From: Cycas panzhihuaensis
Taxonomy: Eukaryota; Cycadophyta
Assembly: GCA_023213395.1 (NCBI GenBank)
Contig: CM041465.1
Span: 15,252,001-15,316,000 of the forward strand
Direction: 5' to 3'
DNA: 64,000 nt
The notes beneath the pieces were generated by a model, which saw only the letters and a program-made list of their open reading frames with translations, was not told where the DNA came from and searched no databases. The position numbers were made by a program, and so were the translations under genes. Every line of letters begins with the position of its first letter. Positions within the stretch are counted from its first letter, which is position 1. This document shows positions 55,620-64,000 of the stretch, in pieces.

Positions 55620-57350
55620 GAAAATATAGGTACACCCATGTTGGAACTAGCGGACTTGATGACTATGCATGATAGGGAGGTCTTGCGATGATGTGCACTA
55701 ATGAGTGTAGTGATGATGCATCGGTGTATATCAAATCAGACATTGTTAGTGGATATTTTATCCCATTAGGACTAAAGGAGGCATGCCTTTCACCTACCAA
55801 ACATGGGGGACATTACCATTACTATACTTCCAGTGATATGAGGAGGATACTAGGGCTACTAGGAAGGGAAGCACCTCTTGAGCTATGGATTCTACCTAGC
55901 ACTGGCAATACACATAAGGCAGTGGTGACCTATTTCTAAGGGAGAGGCCATTGGGATCAGAGAGGAGGGAGTGTTTGGAAGATCATGGTAATTGGGATTC
56001 TTAGATTAAGAAAGTTGATTATCTTTGTTATTATGTTCTAGATATCTTAAAGACAAAACTATAGGGAGGTTCCAAGAGAATAGATGGATATTATCCATCG
56101 ATATGGAGGTAAAGAGAGGTTAGATTATATAGCCCTTATAGTGGCCAATATTTAAGCTTAGTTAGACCAAATTAGGGTAATGGGCCATAGAGCTTTCTCA
56201 TATTGCTCCTTATTACAATTTTGGTTTTGTGACCACTTCCACAGAGTAGGGCCTATAGGCAGGCCATAATCAGTAGAACCCAGGGGAGCCCTCATTCATT
56301 GATGGCCTTTATGGTTTCAAAGCCTAGGAGAGCCCAAGTAGGTTCAAAAGACAATGAAAGCTACATCATTAGACCTATTAACTTTGGATGACTACATGAG
56401 GTAACCTCATTAGGGTGTCTATTGGGATAGCAATGACGAGGATGTGGGGGCCATAGTAGAGCTAGTGATGGATTCCAAAGAAGAGGTAGGAGATAAAGAG
56501 GAGGCTACTAAAGCTGAGGAGGGGGAAGAGGTTGCCATAGGAGAGGAGACACACGGTGCCAATAATGAGGGAGAGGGAACTAGCTAAATGGCATTAAAGC
56601 ATAGGGGGAGGCACCTTTGAGAGGTATTATTCTTCACTACCTATTTTTAATCTAGTTTAGTTTATATTTTACCTCAATTTTCTTATATGTACGATTATTA
56701 TTGATATGTGGGCATATTTCATTAGTGGGTAAGAGCCTTACAATAGAGTTCATTAACTAAGTTATTCTCAAGATCTTCCCTATGGTGTACGTAGAGGGAT
56801 ATCCTCCCATAATGGATAATGGAGAGCCAACAATGGCATGTCCTCATATGGTAGTATTTAACCCTTTGATATAGGTTAAAGAGATATGGGCAATAAAGAG
56901 GCATAAGTTCCAAGCTAAGTGGGATCAATTATAGTCCTGAGTCAAGGAATTAGAGGTATGAGGAGGGGGGAAATACCCTCAATTATAGCAGCTCCCTTAG
57001 AGTTGGTCCCAAGAGTTTAGGCATAGATTATGGAGTTGTGAGGGTGACTTAAGGAGGTTTGAAGTCACTTAGAGGAGGTCTAGAGCTCCTTAGAAGAGGC
57101 ACGATAGGAGAAGGAGGAGCTTCAAAGAGAGAAGGAACATCTCTAATCTTAATATGATTAGTTGGTGGACTAGATGGTGGCTAGTTCATCATAGAGTTAG
57201 AGTACAACCACCACACATCATCAGATGAAGGATGAGAGGAGTGAGGTAGGGCCTTCATAGTGCCTAAGGCATAGCTTAGGAGGGATCACTTAGACACCAA
57301 AGAGGAGGCCTCATCGAGGGGATGAGACACCCTCAGGATGTGGTGGATAT
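55620..57350 (+). pseudogene. Antisense plant-mobile-domain-like frame with coiled coil in element I
   Basis: Plus strand, opposite to I. Two frames share the domain core. HAFHLPNMGDITIT (about 55785-55825) has the usual HTFHLP-GE-T-T form, and after a frame shift near 55825 the neighbouring frame continues SDMRRILGLLGREAPLE. Farther on come ERLDYIALIVANI (about 56118-56155) and a segment with LLQFWFCDHF (about 56205-56240). An acidic stretch EEVGDKEEATKAEEGEE lies at about 56475-56530. Near 57067-57200 a heptad-like Leu/Glu pattern (EKEELQREKEHL) predicts a coiled coil, followed by a Ser/Thr/His-rich tail. Stops and shifts make it non-functional. It has the same location and orientation relative to pol as the frame in H. 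Confidence 0.62.
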
Positions 57351-58079
57351 TGTATTTTAATAGTAGAGCTAAGCTGGACCTCTATGGGAATAAAGTTTAT
57401 ATATCATAGGACCCAATTGGACAATTGTAGACCTTGTAAGGATTCTAGCTTCCTCATGGAGTATTACACATATCAAATATTGTAGTCTTTTTTATATATG
57501 TATATATAGAGACTATTTAGAGCCTCCACATTCTTCTCTATATTGGTGTACTTCTATGTGGATATATATATGTACGTTCTATGATTTTTGTATATTATTA
57601 CATATTTGTTTCTATGTACTTTTGGGTTAGTTTCACCCCCTTATGTATTGTATCATAGCCCACACACACATGGCACATAAAAATAAGATTATGATTATAT
57701 TTCTTACTCACCTAAAATGATGATTTATATTCTACTACTAGTTGATACTCATGGAGGAGTCCCATGCCCCCATGAAGGATGCCCATGGGGGAGGGAGGCT
57801 CATCATGGAGCCAATAGCACCATCATGGGTACTAAAAGAGGCTACACCTTACAGGTATATTAGAAATATACATATATAGGGCAATATCTTCACTAATGGT
57901 GAAGGAGAGGGAGTGTAATAAGTGCAATGGGATGTCATGTCCCTAATGGGGATAATAGGCCTCACAAACAAAAGTAGTTTGGGCTTATTTTAGAGCTTGT
58001 TAGTAGTTTAGGCTCATACTAGAGCATAGGTGCCCCACTACATTGAGGGTCAGAGAGGTTAGCTATAGAACCTCTTGAG
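57351..58079. other. Noncoding stretch between antisense frame and integrase of I
   Basis: No homology was recognised. A short run of ca repeats lies near 57660, and a weak minus-strand copy of the H/I motif near 57975-58020, directly after the integrase end, as in H. Confidence 0.4.
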
Positions 58080-58680
58080 GAATTATCCATTCATAGCCTT
58101 TTCAAACTCAAAGTCCTCTAATGTAGCAATCTACTATACCTCATTATTGAGGTTTTCAATGACCACGAATGGGCCTACCCACTTAAGGCTAAATTTAGAG
58201 ATTTAATCATGTAGATATTTGAGTTTAAGAACTTTATCTTTAGGGGATAAGGGTCATAGTCATGGGTATTTATCATGTGATTTGTGGGCCTTGGCCTTAG
58301 ACGTGAAGCTATCTTGATAAGTAACAATGTATTTTTTGTTGAGTGCTTCAAGATCAAAGAGATAAGCTTGACAATACCATTCTTCATCTATGAACTATTT
58401 AAGGGATACCTGTAAGGACAAGATCTCAATTTCAAGGGGCAAGATCGCTTTTAATTCGTAGACCAAGGAAAATGGGGTCATGCCTGTGGCTATTCAGATG
58501 GGTGTCCAATAGGCCTAAAGGACTGGGTAGAGTTGCAAATACCAATCCCGTTAGGAGTAGAAAATAGTCTTTTTGAGGATATTAATTAAGGTCTTATTGA
58601 GGCCTTAATCTAGCCATTACCTAGGGGTAGTAAGAGGATGAAATTTTATGAGAAATCTTAAACATCTCATATAGTTCTAA
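58080..58680 (-). pseudogene. Tat-type gypsy integrase C-terminal half, element I
   Basis: The minus strand starts at the E insertion point with KISHKISSSYYP (about 58660-58625; the usual HPQGNGQVEA follows, broken by a shift). It continues with NKTLINILKKT, DWYLQLYPVL and ATGMTPFSLVYELKAILPLE (about 58500-58440), then a charged LFDLEALNKKYIVTYQDSF segment and FSLKWVGPFVVIENLNNEVY (about 58200-58120). It is related to the integrase of H but better preserved. Stops occur at usual Trp or Gln codons. Confidence 0.85.
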
Positions 58681-58991
58681 TGGATGTTAATGCATCAAGG
58701 TCATTAGATCAATTAGATAAATTATATGAAGGTGGGTTTCGGTTAATTAAGTCACATAGTTAAATATAATTTCATTTATATTTAAGTGTAATTTAAGGAT
58801 CATGACATTAGGTAGGAAACTTCTCTAGAAACCTTAATACACATCCTTTGATATATAAGATTGAATGTGAAGGGGAGAGTAATAATTCTCACCTCTCATT
58901 TTTGCTCTCAATCTTGTTCTCTTTATTTTGCTCTTCTTATGTACCATTGCTTTAATATAGTAGATTATGGTACTAGATTCTTCACCCAACA
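58681..58991 (+). repeat. 5' LTR of copia E
   Basis: 311 bp, the same length as the B LTRs. It starts tggatgttaatgcatcaagg and ends caacaa or caaca. Internal similarity to B includes ttagatgtaattt-type sequence and the ctctcaatcttgttctctttatt end region. Confidence 0.78.
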
Positions 58992-58992
58992 A

Positions 58993-59006
58993 TAAGTATC
59001 AGAGTC
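58993..59006 (+). promoter_or_regulatory. Primer binding site of copia E
   Basis: taagtatcagagtc, a mutated initiator Met-tRNA PBS directly after the LTR. Confidence 0.65.
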
Positions 59007-59455
59007 ATTATTAACCACATTTCCTCACTAGGCTTTCATGGATCCATTGATGCCTCTTACTTAGAATTCATGTGAAGTTGAGGTCTTATTTGATAACTTT
59101 ATTTTATATTATAGGGCTTTAAATCTTATTATTTTATATGTTAATGTATTTGTTATAAGTGTAGAATTACAAAGGTTAAAAAGATTGATTTTTGAAGTTG
59201 TTTGACTGTCGAAATAGCTCTAAACTGCATTGAAAGCCTAAAATTTTGTGAAAATTTTTTACAGTCTTGAATTTTATTGAAATTTGATCTGTAGCGCCAC
59301 CCATCCAAGAGGAGAAATTTTGACTTCTAGAGCATCTTCAAATCCAACCTATAACAATTAGTTTTGGCTCAAACTTAATTTTTACCTATATAAATAATCT
59401 ACTACTAATTTTTTCATATTAGATTGATTTCTACTAAAAGTTTTTTAGGGTTTTA

Positions 59456-60829
59456 ATTTTTTTTTTATAAAATAAAAATGAATTATGAGTGGGTTTGAAA
59501 CAGGATCCCACAACCTAGTACATCAATATGCTTTAGGCTTCCAAGTCAAAGATGACTGTGACATCCCCACGGTCTAGGCAAAAGAATTACATTACTAGGA
59601 TAAGCCCCTTGGCTAGCTACTTCAGACCATTTCCTTCTCTACCAGAACCATAAGATCACCGGGAAAGTCATGCCTCCATACGGTGCCTTCCTTTTACCTC
59701 ACCCCCCAGTTTGCCAAAAAGTCAACAATTTTGTTTCCTTCTCTCAGTGTGTGTCTTATACAGACTTCTTCTAGTCCATTGATACTCTCCTTCATGTCAT
59801 TAATTATGGACTGGAATCTCCAGTCTGGGAGGGCCACGTCTTTCAAAGAATTAATGACCACCTCTTAGTCTCCCTCAATTACCAGTCGTCAAATGCCACC
59901 TTCAAGGGCTAAATCAAGAGCTTTGAGCATAGCATACATTTTTGCAAAGTGGTTTATTTGGTGCTTATAGTAATCTATGAAGGCCCAAATGGGGGTGCCC
60001 TTGTTATCTCTATAAATGCCCCCTCCCCCAGCTTCCCCAGGGTTTTTTGAAGCACTGTCAAAGTTGATTTTAAGCCAGGGTCCCACTGGTAGTAACTAAC
60101 TACTACTTCTAGCCTTTACCACCTCATATACTGGTTCTATGCCCCACTTAAGCAGAATCCTATTCTCAGTTAGGGTTGTATGCTTCTCCTGAATGTTTCT
60201 GATATTTTCCATGATGTCCATATAGATTTTATTGAAGGTGGGATACTGGTCTATCTGATTCCCCTAAAAGATTCTTTCGTTTCTCTCCTTCCATATATTC
60301 CACGCTAGTATTGGTAGTGCACTCTTCCAAATATAGCTTAAGATTTTACTTTTGAATAGGCTTTGCCAAGCAAGCCATAAATCAATAACCTTTCCTGAAA
60401 AAGTCCAGCATACCTCTAGTTTTTCCAGTAGCATCCTCCATACCTCCCTTAAGAATGAGCACCCAAGGAAGATATGATCCATGGATTCCTCTTCTTTGCA
60501 ACATAGTATACACCTATTGGGTAGGTGGAACCCTCTCTTTTTGAGGTTATCTATGGTGAGAATTTTATTTCTCAAATAGATCCACCAAAAAACTACTATT
60601 TTAGGGATAAGTGGGAGCTTCCAAACGCCTTCTAATATTAGATTCCTCTGGTCACCTCTCATTAGACATAAGTAGTGGCACCCTTGTTTGGCGGTGTATT
60701 CCCCAGATGGGCTTAAGGGCCACACAACCGAATCCAAGGAAGGTGTCCTAGGTATATAACTCTTTCCCAGAATCCTTTGATTTTGTAAAGTCCCTCCTGT
60801 AAGGGTTGCACCTCCTAGATTTCCTTTTG
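59456..60829 (-). mobile_element. 5'-truncated LINE inserted in the copia E leader
   Basis: Minus strand, 1.37 kb. At its low-coordinate end is the poly-A tail (seen as attttttttttataaaa on the plus strand). Both ends are flanked by agggtttta (59447-59455 and 60830-60838), a target-site duplication of at least 9 bp. The coding part is much less mutated and less AT-rich than the surrounding elements, so this insertion is recent relative to them. Confidence 0.88.
59640..60829 (-). pseudogene. LINE ORF2 C-terminal part (zinc-binding RVT domain and RNase H)
   Basis: One frame from 60829 leftward. The zf-RVT domain is at about 60720-60420, with VFWWIYLRNKILT and the CX2CX7HX4C cluster (CILCCKEEESMDHIFLGC). 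A linker ends with WNIWKERNERIF (about 60300-60264). RNase H begins at 60086 with KINFDSA and GGGGIYRDNKG, and continues to 59660 with VIEGD, INGLEEVCIRHTLREG and VDFLANWG. In-frame stops are few (near 60264, and one after VIEGD). This plant L1-type arrangement of reverse transcriptase, zf-RVT and RNase H lacks its upstream two thirds through 5' truncation. Confidence 0.92.
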
Positions 60830-62293
60830 AGGGTTTTAGTAGATCTAGGTAAAACATCTATTTTGGATCTAGTATCACTAAATTTCATTGACTATTAAAT
60901 GAGAATTTTCCTACAAAATGACTAAATTTGTAGATGCATAACCTATAGCACTTTCCTCAATGAAATTCTTTAAATCTGAGCTGATAATTTGAAAATGTTT
61001 TTAAGGGATTTAGTATATTTCTATCACATGAGGATTTTAAGATTGATTTCATCAAATTTTATCCACTGGTTGATGGAATTTTGTAGTTTTATAACAAATG
61101 CTAAATCTACCTATTCAACCCCATAAAAAATGTTTCAAGGGCATTTTGGGTAATTTCATGGCCATTTTCCAAGCTATTATAGAAGGAAGAGTTGATGTAC
61201 ATATCAAAATGAAGATTTTAGCATGCTAAAGTTTGAACTCTGAGACAGTGAATTTGGTGAAATTTTACTTTTGTGTTTTTTTTTTACACAAAAGTTTTAT
61301 GCCCTTTTAAAAATCTGACTTCACTGTCTTATCAAAAACATTATTTTGAGCATTTTTTTCTTCTTTTACAAATTTAGATTTTGTTATCTATGTCTCTATA
61401 TTTGTAATTTTTATAAAATTTTACTTATTTATTATCATTTATAAATTTTGTAAAATAAAATCATAAAATAGGGTAAATTAACATGCTTCTAAATTTAGAA
61501 AAATCATCATTTTAATGATAGATTAATCTATTGTTTCACTCTTTGTGGCTTTTGTATTAAAATTTATAAAATTACATTTGGAAACATTGTACCAAAGCAA
61601 GGGAAACCTTGGATTAGAAGCAACATTTAGTTTCCCTGCTAAATCTGATATGCTCTTTCTATTTCCACATATGGCATAAAGTAAACACAAAAAGTAGCAA
61701 CAATAATAAGAAAGCATGGAAGGTAAGTAAGTATTTGGCATCTTTCTATTTTAGTTTTCAATTAAAGTTCAAGTTATTCAAAAATAACTTACACTCTTTT
61801 CTAAAAGGAACTGTATCTGTACATCTTATACTGAGAGTTCTTGACCTATGAACACATTTACCTTGGTTGAAATAAACCATGATTAGCTAAAGTTTGGACC
61901 CTAAGGGAGGTATGGGTTTCATACTAGTTCTAGTCTTAATCAGATTAGTGGTAGAAAGACAAGTTATCCATACCTATAGTCTTTAATCAGGGATAATCTT
62001 AATAACCACCTAAGAAAACTGAAAACTCTAATCAAGATTAAATATAGCTAGTCCAATATCTATCATAGCCATGGGATATACATGTACCACCTTTTGAGGT
62101 TAGTTATATCACTACTCATCAGTAAATGGGATAAGGGTTAGTAGTACTTGGGCTCGATATTATTTTAGTGATGGTGTAAGTACTACGATAAAGGCCCTAA
62201 TATATATACTAGAAGCCCCCTTAGGCATTGACACCTTAACTACTTAGATTTAAGATAGAGGTTTGGGTTTAATCACATATCCTATATCACACT

Positions 62294-62602
62294 TTATTTT
62301 TAGTTGTTAAAAAGAGTGGATCTAGCATTTATTTCCATGTAGTATACACAAAGGCAAATATAGAAGCAAGAGAGACTTAAGAGAAAGAGTAGCTCTCATA
62401 AAATGGGGAGATGAGAATGAGCCTCCTCTATTGAGCTTTTACTTTCATATTAAGAGAAGGAATATTAGAGTTAGATGAAATGAAATTATACATAATGCAT
62501 ATAAAAGTGTATTTTACTTAAGTGATCTAATTTAAAGTTCACTTAAGACCCTTTTAGGAGTAATAAACTAATGTAATGACCTTATAATATTAACCCATTT
62601 CA
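62294..62602 (-). repeat. 3' LTR of copia F
   Basis: 309 bp, equal in length to the C LTR at 21944-22252 and similar throughout. On the minus strand it starts tgaaatgggttaat. Its terminal dinucleotide at 62294 is TA on the plus strand instead of TG. Confidence 0.82.
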
Positions 62603-63095
62603 ATCTATCCCTTAATTCTAGAAGGTCATTTCATCATATTTTATTCTATCCTATGAGGTTTTCATTTGAGCCTCTTACAAAATAAACTACTATGACACTT
62701 TTGTAGGAAACCCTCATAGGGAATAAAATGCATGGACTTTCTAATCTACTAACCTAGCTCAGGTAGCTCTTTTAATGAAGCTAGATAGCCAATCAATACA
62801 ATGAATTTTGTAGCTAAAATCTATTGAGTCTCCATATACCATTTGGTCATCCCCCATGCCCTTTTGGGTTTTCACAGGCTTTGATTTTCCAAAATGATAT
62901 AATCCTTATCCTTTCATACCTACAAGGGGTTTTCATTAATCAGATATAGCAGAGACTTACTCTTATCCTTCTGCGCTTATAAGGGATTTTTGTGAATGAG
63001 ACAGAGTATGATGTTTCTATTGTCATCTACTTTAATTAGTTAGAGATGGAGGCCCTAAGGCTAAGTTGCCTTTGAAACTATTTAAACTTCACCTT

Positions 63096-64000
63096 CTACA
63101 GTAATTTGGTGAAGATATTAGCCACTTGATCTATTGTGTGGTACCACTCTAGTTAAATTGTATCATCATGAACTAGTTCTCTAATCTTATAGACTTTCAT
63201 ACTTATATATTTGGTACCATCATGAAATATATGATTTTTAGCTATGTGGATTGTAGACTGATTATCTACACAGGATAGTAGAACCTGTTTGGGTGACATT
63301 TAATATATTCAATAATTTTCTAAGCTATATCACCTCCTTATTTGTCTTAGAAGTAGTAATATATTTAGCTTTAATAGTTGAGTCTATAACTATATTCTAT
63401 CATTTGGATCTCCATGATATTAGTGTTATTCTAAGAAATATTATGTACCCAGATATAGATCTTCTTATGCCTTTATCTCTAGTAAAGTCTGAGTCTATGT
63501 ATGTATAAAATTTAAATTCTACATTGGGTTCATGTAGTAGACCATATTTGTTGGTCATCATAAGGTACCTTAACACTCATATTGTACCTTACCAGTGATT
63601 CTGCTTAGTATTTATCATTAATCTTATCAGAATTCCAATAGAGTGTGTATTATTTAGCCTTGTGTTAGTAGTATAGAGCAGACTACCTACAAGTTGCCTA
63701 TAGAATGTTGTGCATGCCTCTCTGGTATCACCATTAGCTGAGAGTTTAACATTAGGTTCCATAGGTGTAGCCACTAATTGAGTATCTTTCAACTGAATCT
63801 TTGTTACAAATCATTGATATAATTTTCTTAGGAGAGAAAGGTTTTACCATTTTTTTGAGTTACTTTAATTCCTAAGTAATATTTTATCAACCTCAGGTCA
63901 AATAATTCAAAAGTTTTAGTAAGATCTTTCTTCAGTTGGTTGATTACCTATTCATTATTCCTTGTTATTAGCATATCATCTATGAATATTAAGAGTTAAG
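63096..64000 (-). pseudogene. copia pol, RNase H and RT end, element F
   Basis: Minus strand. The segment 63792-63589 reads LVATPMEPNVKLSANGDT and YRQLVGSLLYTTNTR, the conserved link between RT and RNase H in copia. The frame ends at 63096 in the ADIFTK region. Shifts and stops are present. The rest lies right of the window. Confidence 0.8.

Larger units (their letters stand above)
53270..58680 (-). mobile_element. Tat-type Ty3/gypsy element I, 3' part
   Basis: Minus strand order: integrase (58680-58080), short noncoding part, antisense plant-mobile-domain-like frame (plus strand, 55620-57350), then a 3' region down to at least 53270. The sense motif found in H is repeated here on the minus strand (53566-53584, 54041-54059; weaker near 53280, 53953 and 58005). 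I and H are therefore related and convergent. The rest of pol is missing because copia E is inserted at 58681. Confidence 0.7.
58681..62293 (+). mobile_element. Copia element E, 5' LTR and leader only
   Basis: 5' LTR 58681-58991, PBS at about 58993-59006, then leader sequence homologous to that of B. The leader is interrupted by a LINE at 59456-60829 and continues to 62293, where the minus-strand LTR of F begins. E is inserted in the integrase of gypsy element I. Its gag-pol is not present in the window, unless it lies beyond F. Confidence 0.75.
61134..64000. repeat. Second copy of the leader(+)/copia(-) junction segment
   Basis: It aligns with 20815-23653 at an offset of about 40.35 kb with only small indels. 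It covers leader, the orientation-changing junction, the LTR and the RNase H/RT start. The right end is the window edge, so the full length is unknown. Confidence 0.8.
62294..64000 (-). mobile_element. Copia element F, 3' end
   Basis: Minus strand: LTR 62294-62602, polypurine tract, 3' noncoding region with the family's tandem block, and the RNase H end of pol at 63096, continuing to the window edge. It is closely related to C. Confidence 0.82.

Overview
The window is nuclear DNA of a seed plant and consists almost entirely of decayed, nested retrotransposons. No host gene, tRNA, rRNA or CRISPR array could be supported. The plant assignment rests on Ty1/copia, Ty3/gypsy of the Tat and chromovirus types, and LINE coding remnants; on initiator-Met tRNA type primer binding sites (TGGTATCAGAGC and variants); and on plant-mobile-domain-like reading frames. 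The base composition is very AT-rich, and most nonsense codons are explained by single C-to-T or G-to-A changes. This suggests a large, heavily methylated genome with slow DNA removal. A low-GC gymnosperm would fit, but that is inference and no species is claimed.

Layout. 1-14371: a three-level nest. Copia L (+; only its RNase H end and 3' LTR are seen) is interrupted by copia A (-), and A is interrupted by copia B (+), which is nearly complete with two 311-bp LTRs. 14372-15750: 3' end of another LTR element (K) with an extreme poly-G polypurine tract. 15751-20814: degenerate tandem repeats, a gypsy integrase tail (-), and 5' LTR/PBS remnants of two further minus-strand elements (M, N). 20815-28340: a copia leader (+) joined to a long minus-strand copia element C. 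28390-30340: gypsy gag, PBS and 5' LTR (-). 30400-49200: a Tat-type gypsy element H (+) whose pol is split by a minus-strand LTR fragment (J) and a 6.9-kb compound (TA)n microsatellite. 53270-58680: a second Tat-type element I (-), tail to tail with H. 58681-64000: copia E (5' LTR and leader, +) inserted in the integrase of I. E carries a 5'-truncated LINE and is joined to copia F (-).

The points most worth following are: (1) the 34842-41782 microsatellite, which has recurring palindromic and T-tract modules; (2) antisense plant-mobile-domain-like reading frames downstream of pol in both Tat elements, together with a shared sense-strand motif; (3) a leader/LTR junction between opposite-orientation copia copies that occurs twice in the window; (4) a large inverted repeat made by insertion of one copia copy into another of the same family in opposite orientation. 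I found no evidence for a new enzymatic or immune-type system. Every coding region recognised is a disrupted transposable-element gene.
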